Translations under genes and position numbers: made by a program
Shown here: one piece after another, positions 1 through 5,985 of the stretch
Layout: each line of letters begins with the position of its first letter
Position numbering within the stretch: position 1 is the stretch's first letter
Origin: an uncultured Lachnospiraceae bacterium
GTDB lineage: Bacteria; Bacillota_A; Clostridia; Lachnospirales; Lachnospiraceae
NCBI GenBank assembly: GCA_946529195.1
Contig: CAMMZE010000034.1
Span: 1-8,628 of the forward strand
Direction: 5' to 3'
Length of the DNA: 8,628 bases
The notes under the pieces: generated by a model
What the model saw: only the letters and a program-made list of their open reading frames with translations
The model's database searches: none
What the model was told of the DNA's origin: nothing

Positions 1-18
1 CTGTCACACTGTCACACT
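1..18. repeat. 8-bp tandem repeat CTGTCACA (2.25 copies)
   Basis: CTGTCACA occurs at 1-8 and 9-16 and continues with CT at 17-18. It lies just upstream of the first promoter and is cut by the window edge, so the true copy number is unknown. No function can be assigned; it may be the tail of an upstream gene or of an intergenic repeat. Confidence 0.5.
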
Positions 19-27
19 AAATAGTTA

Positions 28-56
28 TTGACATCTAACTTTGGTTAGTTTATAAT
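28..56 (+). promoter_or_regulatory. Strong sigma-A promoter of the first feo operon
   Basis: The -35 hexamer TTGACA (28-33) and the -10 hexamer TATAAT (51-56) both match the housekeeping consensus at all six positions and are separated by exactly 17 bp. Transcription should start near 62-64, giving a leader of about 53 nt before the first feoA start codon at 116. Such a consensus promoter would be very active if unregulated, so a repressor acting here is expected for an iron transport operon. Confidence 0.88.
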
Positions 57-58
57 AA
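35..58. promoter_or_regulatory. Candidate DtxR/IdeR-type metalloregulator operator
   Basis: The 19-mer at 40-58 contains GGTTAG (43-48) and agrees with 13 of 19 positions of the DtxR box as remembered (TTAGGTTAGCCTAACCTAA). The left half matches well and the right half poorly. An overlapping perfect inverted repeat, CTAAC (35-39) with GTTAG (44-48), is separated by 4 bp. Both elements sit in the promoter spacer and over the -10, so bound protein would block RNA polymerase. The regulator's identity is inference: a DtxR/MntR-family protein seems more likely than Fur at this site, because no good 7-1-7 Fur box is seen here. Confidence 0.45.
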
Positions 59-115
59 CTCATATTAGACATAAATAACTTACCATGAATAAAAGATCAG
101 ATTGGAGGACTTGAG

Positions 116-328
116 ATGATGCCGATTACTATGGCGGCAGCCGGTGATAAAGTACTGATCAAGCGTATTTCCGGAAAAGACGAGGTTCGCAGACATTTAA
201 ATGAGTTGGGACTTGTGGACGGTGAATATGTAACTGTGATCCAGAATAACAAAGGAAATATTATTATGCAGGTTAGGGACGGACGCATTGCCTTGGATGA
301 AAAAATGGCGATGAGGATTCTCTTCTGA
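116..328 (+). CDS. feoA: FeoA-family protein, divergent (first of two stand-alone copies)
   Basis: This 70-residue protein is typical in length for FeoA, a small SH3-like cytoplasmic protein thought to act on the FeoB ferrous-iron transporter. The pattern of an N-terminal strand, then a basic helix ending ELGL(V)DG, then a strand-rich C-terminus fits the family. It diverges from the other two FeoA domains in this window: it lacks the PLGDPMEL...GYELS block and instead has a short NNKGNIIMQVRDGRIAL segment. The start is the first of two consecutive ATG codons, with GGAGG at 104-108 seven bases upstream. The gene is the first of its operon and is followed after 15 bp by a second feoA. It may be a specialised partner of the downstream FeoB rather than a redundant copy. 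Confidence 0.88.
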   Translation: MMPITMAAAGDKVLIKRISGKDEVRRHLNELGLVDGEYVTVIQNNKGNIIMQVRDGRIALDEKMAMRILF

Positions 329-343
329 CGGAAAGGAGACAGT

Positions 344-565
344 ATGAAAACACTAAAAGATGTACCGGTAGGTGGTACCTGTACAGTCGTAAAGCTTCAT
401 GGAGATGGCCCTGTTAAGCGCAGGATCATGGACATGGGAATCACAAAAGGGGTAGAGATCCTTGTTAGAAAGGTAGCGCCTTTAGGAGATCCGATGGAAC
501 TGAATGTCCGCGGATATGAACTTTCGGTAAGAAAGGGAGACGCGGAGCTGATTGAGGTACAGTAA
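344..565 (+). CDS. feoA: FeoA, ferrous iron transport accessory protein
   Basis: This 73-residue FeoA has the standard SH3-like family layout: LKDVPVGGTCTVVKL, a helix RRIMDMGITKG, then the conserved APLGDPMELNVRGYELSVRK strand-turn-strand block and a final LIEV strand. It resembles the FeoA domain fused to the second FeoB (same PLGDPMEL and GYEL motifs) more than it resembles the FeoA immediately upstream. AAAGGAG at 332-338 lies five bases before the ATG. A 48-bp gap separates it from feoB, with no terminator or promoter visible, so it belongs to the same transcript. FeoA is thought to bind FeoB and influence its GTPase or transport activity at the inner face of the membrane. Confidence 0.95.
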   Translation: MKTLKDVPVGGTCTVVKLHGDGPVKRRIMDMGITKGVEILVRKVAPLGDPMELNVRGYELSVRKGDAELIEVQ

Positions 566-613
566 CTGCGGCAAGCACTGTAAAAGACATTAGAAAGTAG
601 AGGAAGAGGATTT

Positions 614-2902
614 ATGAGCATAACCATCGCATTGGCCGGTAACCCGAACAGCGGTAAGACCACCCTGTTTAACACCCTTACCGGATCGAACCAGTATGTC
701 GGCAACTGGCCCGGCGTTACTGTCGAAAAGAAAGAGGGAAAATTAAAGGGCACGAAGGACGTTGTGATCCAGGACCTTCCGGGAATCTATTCTCTCTCTC
801 CGTACACACTGGAGGAGGTCGTTTCCCGTCAGTATCTGATCAATGAAAAACCGGATGCCATTTTAAATATCGTTGACGGTACAAATATCGAGAGAAATCT
901 GTACCTGACTACCCAGCTTCTGGAACTGGGACTTCCGACCGTTGTTGCCATCAATATGATGGATATCGTCAACAAAAATGGAGATGTGATCGACATCAAA
1001 AAGCTTTCAAGAGAGCTGGGCTGCCAGGTGCTGGAGATGAGTGCTCTGAAGGCAGACGGCACGAAAGCGGTAGCGGATGCGGTCGTAGAGGCGGCCAGAA
1101 ACGGAGTTCAGGGTGAGCGCCCGCATGTGTTTAAAGGCAGTGTAGAGCACGCGATCGCTCATATCGAAGAGTCGATTGAGAACCTGATTCCGGACAGCCG
1201 TTATCTCCGCTGGTTTGCGATTAAGATCTTTGAGCGTGATGAGAAGGTCATGGAGCAGATCAAGTTTGATCGGGCGATAGCGGAGGAGATTGAGCAGCAT
1301 ATCGTGGACTGCGAGAAGGAGATGGATGACGATGCAGAGTCCATCATCACCAATGAAAGATACAATTACATCAGCAGCGTCTGTCATGAAGCAGTAGCGA
1401 AAAAGAGAGACAGACACAGCCTGAGCGTTTCGGATAAGATCGACCAGATTGTGACAAACCGTATTCTCGGTCTGCCGATCTTTGCAGCCGTTATGTTTTT
1501 CATCTATGCCATCGCAATGGGCGGCTGGTCCATATCCATCGGTAGGGCAGCTACGGATTTTGCCAATGACGTAATCTTCGGAGAATGGGTTCCGGGATTC
1601 TTTGACAGCATTTTATTCGCTTTGCACGTAGCAGAAGGCGGCGTCCTCTACGGTTTGATCCAGGATGGTATCGTGGCAGGTGTCGGAGCCGTTCTTGGCT
1701 TTGTACCCCAGATGCTCGTACTCTTCCTGCTGCTGGCGATTCTGGAGGATATCGGCTACATGGCCAGAGTCGCCTTTGTCATGGACCGTATTTTCCGTCA
1801 GTTCGGCCTGTCAGGTAAATCCTTCATTCCCTGCCTGGTAGCGACAGGCTGCGGCGTGCCGGGCGTTATGGCATCCCGTACGATTGAAAATGACCGCGAC
1901 CGTAAGATGACCGTCATGACAACAACCTTTATGCCCTGCGGCGCGAAGCTTCCGATCATCGGCCTGATCGCCGGCGCAATCTTCGGCGGATCCCCCTGGA
2001 TCGCGGCATCAGCCTACTTTATTGGAATCGGTTCCGTTGTCCTTTCCGGTATTATCCTTAAAAAGTTCAAGGTATTTGCAGGCGAGCCCGCTCCCTTCGT
2101 TATGGAGCTGCCTTCCTACCATGTTCCTTCTGTAGTAAACGTGCTTCGCGCCACATGGGAGCGCGGCTGGTCCTTTATTAAGAGAGCCGGTTCCGTCATC
2201 GTGATCTCCTCTGTTATCATCTGGTTCCTCAGCTCTTTCGGCACGGTAAACGGCCAGTTTGGCATGGTGGATCATATGTTTGAAGATGAGACGATCGTGA
2301 CAGAAGAGGTAATCAGCGACCTGGCACAGAAGATGGATGTTCCCGAAGAGGAAGTCAATCCGATGGACGCTTCCCTGCTTGCTTCTGTCGGAAACAGCAT
2401 TTCCTTCGTATTTGAGCCTCTGGGATTTGGTTCCTGGAAGCCGACGGTTGCAACCATCACCGGACTGGTAGCCAAAGAAGAGGTTGTCGGCACCTTCGGT
2501 GTTCTGTATAACTATGATGATGAAGCAGGAGAACTGGAAGAGAACGGCGACCAGATCTGGGCCCGCGTTGCAGGTGATTACACCGCAGCCTCCGCCTTCG
2601 CCTTCATGGTATTTAACCTGCTCTGCGCGCCTTGCTTCGCAGCCATCGGCGCCATCAAGCGCGAGATGAACAATGCAAAATGGACCTGGGCGGCAATCGG
2701 CTACATGACCCTCTGGGCGTATGTACTTGGACTCATCGTATATCAGGTCGGCGGCATGTTCATCGGAGAGCATGGCTTCGGAATCGGACCGGTCATCGGT
2801 ATCATTCTGATCGCAGCAATCATTTACATGCTTGTGCGCAAGGGTTATGTTCCCGAAGAGGGCAGAAGAACCTTGACCTCTGTGGACGCAGCAAACGCAT
2901 AA
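614..2902 (+). CDS. feoB: FeoB, GTP-dependent ferrous iron permease
   Basis: At 762 residues this is close to the usual FeoB length (E. coli about 773). The N-terminal G domain is intact: G1 GNPNSGKT (9-16), G2 Thr36 in GVTVEKK, G3 DLPG (54-57), G4 NMMD (114-117), G5 SALK (143-146). A helical GDI-like spacer runs to about residue 275, followed by the polytopic membrane domain. Two gate regions are recognisable: PCLVATGCGVPG with Cys407 and Cys413, and the later CAPC with Cys671 and Cys674. Acidic segments at about 553-585 and 635-646, between membrane helices, are absent from the second FeoB in this window. The protein imports Fe(II) across the cytoplasmic membrane. It follows two feoA genes and precedes a Cys-rich membrane mini-protein, a typical clostridial Feo layout. 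SD-like AGGAAG (601-606) and AGGA (607-610) precede the ATG. Confidence 0.97.
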   Translation: MSITIALAGNPNSGKTTLFNTLTGSNQYVGNWPGVTVEKKEGKLKGTKDVVIQDLPGIYSLSPYTLEEVVSRQYLINEKPDAILNIVDGTNIERNLYLTTQLLELGLPTVVAINMMDIVNKNGDVIDIKKLSRELGCQVLEMSALKADGTKAVADAVVEAARNGVQGERPHVFKGSVEHAIAHIEESIENLIPDSRYLRWFAIKIFERDEKVMEQIKFDRAIAEEIEQHIVDCEKEMDDDAESIITNERYNYISSVCHEAVAKKRDRHSLSVSDKIDQIVTNRILGLPIFAAVMFFIYAIAMGGWSISIGRAATDFANDVIFGEWVPGFFDSILFALHVAEGGVLYGLIQDGIVAGVGAVLGFVPQMLVLFLLLAILEDIGYMARVAFVMDRIFRQFGLSGKSFIPCLVATGCGVPGVMASRTIENDRDRKMTVMTTTFMPCGAKLPIIGLIAGAIFGGSPWIAASAYFIGIGSVVLSGIILKKFKVFAGEPAPFVMELPSYHVPSVVNVLRATWERGWSFIKRAGSVIVISSVIIWFLSSFGTVNGQFGMVDHMFEDETIVTEEVISDLAQKMDVPEEEVNPMDASLLASVGNSISFVFEPLGFGSWKPTVATITGLVAKEEVVGTFGVLYNYDDEAGELEENGDQIWARVAGDYTAASAFAFMVFNLLCAPCFAAIGAIKREMNNAKWTWAAIGYMTLWAYVLGLIVYQVGGMFIGEHGFGIGPVIGIILIAAIIYMLVRKGYVPEEGRRTLTSVDAANA

Positions 2903-2926
2903 ATGTGACAGACAGGAGGAGAGAAG

Positions 2927-3097
2927 ATGTCAGTGATCATTGGAAATGGAATTGTCATTTTAGCAGTGGCAGGCCTGCTTGCGGTATGCGCGCGCGAAAT
3001 ATGGAAAGAGCATAAGAGCGGCGGATGCGGCGGATGCACCGGCTGCAGCAAGGGCTGCAAAGGCTGCTCCGGATCCTGCTCTTCCTGTCACATGTAA
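2927..3097 (+). CDS. FeoB-associated Cys-rich membrane mini-protein
   Basis: This 56-residue protein has one predicted transmembrane segment (about 3-22, VIIGNG...LLAV), then a short basic and polar stretch (REIWKEHK), then a glycine/serine-rich tail with seven cysteines at 34, 37, 40, 44, 47, 51 and 54, plus Cys21 at the membrane end. The Cys spacing is x2,x2,x3,x2,x3,x2. This fits the FeoB-associated Cys-rich membrane protein family found after feoB in Firmicutes. The positive charges after the helix suggest an outside N-terminus and a cytoplasmic Cys tail, which could receive Fe(II) or sense metal or redox state on the exit side of FeoB; that role is inference. AGGAGG at 2914-2919 lies seven bases before the ATG, and the gene starts 24 bp after feoB. 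Confidence 0.9.
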   Translation: MSVIIGNGIVILAVAGLLAVCAREIWKEHKSGGCGGCTGCSKGCKGCSGSCSSCHM

Positions 3098-3106
3098 AAC
3101 AAAAGG

Positions 3107-3137
3107 CGCAGTTCCTTCAAAGGGACTGCGTTTTTTT
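3107..3137 (+). terminator. Rho-independent terminator of the first feo operon
   Basis: CGCAGTTCC (3107-3115) pairs with GGGACTGCG (3122-3130), giving nine pairs including one G-U. An extra T-A pair (3116/3121) closes a four-base TCAA loop. Seven T residues (3131-3137) follow directly. The hairpin begins 9 bp after the stop codon of the Cys-rich gene. It is a strong intrinsic terminator and separates the two iron operons. Confidence 0.93.
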
Positions 3138-3163
3138 ATCATATGGGAAAATGAATAATTAGC

Positions 3164-3192
3164 TTGCACTTACTACCTTTATATGATAATAT
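3164..3192 (+). promoter_or_regulatory. Probable promoter of the feoAB fusion operon
   Basis: TTGCAC (3164-3169) is a four-of-six -35 match. Two overlapping -10 candidates follow: GATAAT (3185-3190, five of six, 15-bp spacer) and TAATAT (3187-3192, four of six, 17-bp spacer). Transcription would start around 3197-3200. The -10 region coincides with the first Fur-like box, which is the expected arrangement for repression by iron-loaded Fur. It is clearly weaker than the first operon's promoter. Confidence 0.55.
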
Positions 3193-3236
3193 TTCTCATG
3201 TAAACAGAGAATAATTCTCATTTACAGAAATATCAT
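3183..3236. promoter_or_regulatory. 54-bp dyad containing two Fur-box-like operators
   Basis: Two 15-mers resemble the 7-1-7 Fur box TGATAATnATTATCA. The site at 3184-3198 matches 12 of 14 defined positions and the site at 3206-3220 matches 11-12 of 14. The second contains a perfect palindrome, GAGAAT-A-ATTCTC (3207-3219). Their centres are 22 bp apart, about two helical turns. Both lie inside a larger imperfect dyad: ATGAT, ATTTC, TGTAAA and GAGAAT on the left (3183-3212) recur in inverted order on the right (3214-3236), giving 22 matched pairs with bulges AAT, TCA and CA/T. It covers the likely -10 and the leader of the feoAB fusion gene. A Fur-family repressor site is the most likely reading. 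Confidence 0.6.
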
Positions 3237-3250
3237 GTAAGAGGTAATTT

Positions 3251-5623
3251 ATGACAATCAAAGATTTGAAGCCTGGACAGTCTGCTGTGATCACTTCCGT
3301 CGGCGGAGACGGAGCGCTGCGGCAGCACTTTTTAGATATGGGAATGATCCCGGGCGCCGGCGTTACACTGGTCAAGCTGGCACCGCTTGGCGACCCTATG
3401 GAGCTGCGGATTCACGGATACGAGCTGACGCTGCGCCTGGCGGACGCGGAAAAGATAGAGGCAGAGCTGGTGACGGAGGAGCATGCGCAGATTCTGCAGA
3501 AGGCCGGCCGCAGCGAGCGTCAGCATGCGGATCATGAGCTGGAGCATCCCGGCCTTGGCGAGGAGGGCAAGTTCCACCCCAGGGGAAGCGGCAATCCGCT
3601 GCCGGACGGCACCACGCTTACCTTTGCCCTGGTTGGCAATCAGAATAGCGGCAAGACCACACTTTTTAACCAATTGACTGGCGCCAACCAGCATGTGGGC
3701 AACTTTCCCGGCGTCACCGTAGACCGCAAGGACGGCGTGATCCGCGGCCATGCGGAGACCCTGATCACGGACCTGCCGGGCATTTATTCCATGTCTCCCT
3801 ATTCCAGCGAGGAGCTGGTATCCCGTAATTTTGTCCTTCAGGATAAGCCAAAGGCGATTATCAATATCGTAGATGCAACCAATATAGAGCGAAATATGTA
3901 TCTGACCATGCAGCTGCTGGAGATGGATATTCCGGTGGTCGTTGCCCTCAACATGATGGACGAGGTGTACGGAAACAGCGGATCGATCGATGTCAATCTG
4001 CTGGAAGCCCAGCTGGGCGTTCCGGTCGTTCCCATCTCCGCGGCCAAAAACCAGGGCGTGGATGAGCTGGTCGAGCATGCCGTGCATGTCGCCAGATTCC
4101 AGGAGGGGCCCAAGCGCCAGGACTTTTGTGATTCCACGGAACATGGCGGTGCGGTTCACCGCGGAATCCATGCGGTGATCCACCTGATCGAAGACCACGC
4201 AGAACGCGTCGGCCTGCCGGTCCGCTTCGCAGCCTGCAAACTGATTGAAGGAGATGAGCTGATCCTGAACCAGCTGCAGCTGGATCAGAATGAAAAGGAG
4301 ACCCTGGAGCACATCGTTCTTCAGATGGAGAAGGAGAGAGGTCTGGATCGCAGCGCGGCCATGGCCGACATGCGTTTTTCCTTTATTTTCAAGGTCTGCG
4401 ACCAGTGCGTGATCAAGCCCAGGGAGAGCAGGGAGCATGTGCGCAGCCGCAAGTTAGACAATATCCTGACCGGAAAATTTACTGCCATACCGATGTTCAT
4501 CGTCATTATGGGGCTTGTCTTTTTCCTGACCTTCAATGTGATCGGAGCCTTTTTGCAGGGACTGCTTGAAACAGGCATCGGCATGCTGACCGACCTGGTC
4601 GATGGCGCCCTGACTGCCGCCCATGTAAATGCCGCCATTCACGACCTGATCATCAACGGCATCTTCGAGGGCGTAGGCAGCGTACTCAGCTTCGTCCCCA
4701 TCATCGTGACCATGTTTTTCTTCCTGTCCATGCTTGAGGACAGCGGCTATATTGCCCGCGTGGCATTTTTCATGGACAAGATCCTGCGTAAGATCGGTCT
4801 CTCGGGACGAAGTATCGTGCCCATGCTGATCGGATTCGGCTGCACGGTTCCGGCTGTTATGTCTACCCGGACCCTGCCCAGTGAGCGCGACCGCAAAATG
4901 ACCATTCTGCTCACGCCCTTTATGAGCTGCACGGCTAAGCTGCCCATCTATGCCTTTTTCATCAGCGCCTTTTTCCCGAAAAATGGCTGGCTGGTCATGA
5001 TCGGACTGTACGTGTTAGGCATCGTTGTCGGCATTTTGGCAGCCTTCCTGTTCAAGAATACCATGTTCCGCGGCGAGCCGGTTCCGTTCGTCATGGAGCT
5101 GCCGAACTACCGCATGCCCAGCGCGCGCAATGTATTGCAGCTTCTCTGGGAAAAGGCAAAGGACTTCCTCCAGAGGGCCTTCTCCGTCATCCTGATCGCG
5201 ACGATCGTTGTCTGGTTCCTGGGAAGCTTTGACTTCCATCTGAATATGGTAGCGGATTCTCAGGACAGCATTCTGGCAACCATGGCAGGTATTCTGGCGC
5301 CCCTCTTCATCCCGGTAGGACTGGGAGACTGGCGGATCGTTACTTCTCTGATCAGCGGCTTCATGGCCAAGGAGAGTGTTGTTTCAGTTCTTGAAGTGCT
5401 CTTCGGCACCGGAGGCGGTGTCAACAATATGCTCAGCACACTCACGGCGGCTTCCCTGCTGGTATTCAGCCTGCTCTACGCCCCCTGCGTGGCGGCAACT
5501 GCTTCCATCAGGAGAGAGCTCGGCGGACGCTGGGCTGCGGGCGTCGTCCTCTGGCAGTGTGTCATCGCCTGGATCGCCGCACTTATCGTGCACCTGATCG
5601 GGCTTGCAATCGGATTGGGGTAA
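3251..5623 (+). CDS. feoB: FeoA-FeoB fusion, ferrous iron transporter
   Basis: This 790-residue fusion has residues 1-73 as a FeoA SH3-like domain (APLGDPMEL and GYELTLR blocks), a linker of about 50 residues (74-122), then FeoB. The G domain is complete: G1 GNQNSGKT (129-136, Gln where the first FeoB has Pro), G2 Thr156, G3 DLPG (174-177), G4 NMMD (234-237), G5 SAAK (263-266). A helical spacer runs to about 400, and the membrane domain starts near 410. Gate regions contain GFGCTVPA (Cys531) and YAPC (Cys746); the position equivalent to Cys671 of the first FeoB is Tyr743. The linker is rich in His and Glu (His78, 92, 95, 99, 109). GAGG at 3241-3244 lies six bases before the ATG. The fusion fixes FeoA to FeoB one to one. 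It is followed by its own Cys-rich mini-protein and is probably iron-repressed through the upstream Fur-like boxes. Confidence 0.96.
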   Translation: MTIKDLKPGQSAVITSVGGDGALRQHFLDMGMIPGAGVTLVKLAPLGDPMELRIHGYELTLRLADAEKIEAELVTEEHAQILQKAGRSERQHADHELEHPGLGEEGKFHPRGSGNPLPDGTTLTFALVGNQNSGKTTLFNQLTGANQHVGNFPGVTVDRKDGVIRGHAETLITDLPGIYSMSPYSSEELVSRNFVLQDKPKAIINIVDATNIERNMYLTMQLLEMDIPVVVALNMMDEVYGNSGSIDVNLLEAQLGVPVVPISAAKNQGVDELVEHAVHVARFQEGPKRQDFCDSTEHGGAVHRGIHAVIHLIEDHAERVGLPVRFAACKLIEGDELILNQLQLDQNEKETLEHIVLQMEKERGLDRSAAMADMRFSFIFKVCDQCVIKPRESREHVRSRKLDNILTGKFTAIPMFIVIMGLVFFLTFNVIGAFLQGLLETGIGMLTDLVDGALTAAHVNAAIHDLIINGIFEGVGSVLSFVPIIVTMFFFLSMLEDSGYIARVAFFMDKILRKIGLSGRSIVPMLIGFGCTVPAVMSTRTLPSERDRKMTILLTPFMSCTAKLPIYAFFISAFFPKNGWLVMIGLYVLGIVVGILAAFLFKNTMFRGEPVPFVMELPNYRMPSARNVLQLLWEKAKDFLQRAFSVILIATIVVWFLGSFDFHLNMVADSQDSILATMAGILAPLFIPVGLGDWRIVTSLISGFMAKESVVSVLEVLFGTGGGVNNMLSTLTAASLLVFSLLYAPCVAATASIRRELGGRWAAGVVLWQCVIAWIAALIVHLIGLAIGLG

Positions 5624-5629
5624 TGTGTT

Positions 5630-5806
5630 ATGAGTGGAATTGATGTGATATTGATTCTGTTAATTGCCGCCGCCGCAGGCCTGGCCCTGCGCAGCATGTA
5701 CAAAAGACGAAAAAGCGGAAGCTGCTGTGCATCCTGCAGCGGCAGCTGTGCTTCCTGCGCCGGCTGCAGCAGCAGTCAGAAAACGAAAAAAACAAGTGAA
5801 AGATGA
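5630..5806 (+). CDS. Second FeoB-associated Cys-rich membrane mini-protein
   Basis: This 58-residue protein has an N-terminal hydrophobic helix (about 4-20, IDVILILLIAAAAGLAL), then a strongly basic hinge (RSMYKRRK), then a Cys/Ser-rich segment with cysteines at 32, 33, 36, 40, 43 and 46, and a lysine-rich tail (QKTKKTSER). The architecture matches the mini-protein after the first feoB, and both belong to the FeoB-associated type, but the sequence, the Cys count and the charged tail differ. The basic hinge predicts a cytoplasmic Cys domain. The start codon lies 6 bp after the feoB stop. The nearest SD-like run is GGGG (5617-5620), inside the end of feoB, so expression is probably translationally coupled. 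No other in-frame start fits. A role in accepting or sensing Fe(II) after FeoB is inferred from context. Confidence 0.85.
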   Translation: MSGIDVILILLIAAAAGLALRSMYKRRKSGSCCASCSGSCASCAGCSSSQKTKKTSER

Positions 5807-5820
5807 GATAGAATCGAGAC

Positions 5821-5871
5821 AAACACCGCTTCATCCGGCTGCAGGCTGCGATGCGGCGGTGTTTCCTTGTT
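5821..5871 (+). terminator. Probable terminator of the second feo operon
   Basis: AAACACCGC (5821-5829) pairs perfectly with GCGGTGTTT (5856-5864). An inner CATC (5832-5835)/GATG (5850-5853) pairing extends the structure. The following tract TTTCCTTGTT is only moderately T-rich. The hairpin begins 14 bp after the Cys-rich gene and before the SOS promoter, where a transcription boundary is expected. Confidence 0.65.
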
Positions 5872-5947
5872 GTAGGAGACTCCTTTTCTGTGATATAGTT
5901 TGCCTGGGATACTATTGCGGCCGCCTTTTCAGAAATGTAAAATCCTC

Positions 5948-5976
5948 TTGAAAACCGAACATATGTTTGTTATAAT
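5948..5976 (+). promoter_or_regulatory. Sigma-A promoter of the SOS operon
   Basis: TTGAAA (5948-5953, five of six) and TATAAT (5971-5976, six of six) are separated by exactly 17 bp. The predicted start near 5983 leaves a leader of only about 20-30 nt before the polymerase gene. A LexA box fills the spacer and another covers the start of the leader, so the promoter should be off until DNA damage. Confidence 0.9.
5956..5969. promoter_or_regulatory. LexA (DinR) box 1, between -35 and -10
   Basis: CGAACATATGTTTG matches the Gram-positive LexA consensus CGAACATATGTTCG at 13 of 14 positions; the single deviation is in the right half. It occupies the promoter spacer, so bound LexA would exclude RNA polymerase. 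Confidence 0.92.
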
Positions 5977-5985
5977 AAAGAAAAA

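Noticed and set aside
85..114. Nine-codon leader frame (MNKRSDWRT) ending one base before the first feoA ATG
   Set aside because: It spans the feoA ribosome binding site but has no SD of its own (AAATAACTTACC precedes it) and no codon pattern suggesting attenuation; probably chance.
2009..2773. 254-residue open frame on the minus strand within feoB
   Set aside because: It lies wholly antisense to the conserved FeoB membrane domain, has no SD or promoter, and its composition (rich in Asp, Gly, His) looks like a shadow of hydrophobic codons.
3332..4438. 368-residue open frame on the minus strand within the feoA-feoB fusion
   Set aside because: It is antisense to an intact FeoA/G-domain coding region with all GTPase motifs, has no family resemblance or ribosome binding site, and is explained by GC-biased codons of the sense gene.
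5872..5884. AGGAG-A-CTCCT palindrome after the second feo terminator
   Set aside because: The one-base loop cannot form a hairpin of that length, and no regulator motif is recognised; likely incidental.
5664..5951. 95-residue plus-strand frame overlapping the second Cys-rich gene
   Set aside because: It is out of frame with the TM plus Cys-rich peptide, runs through the terminator hairpin into the SOS promoter, and has no SD.
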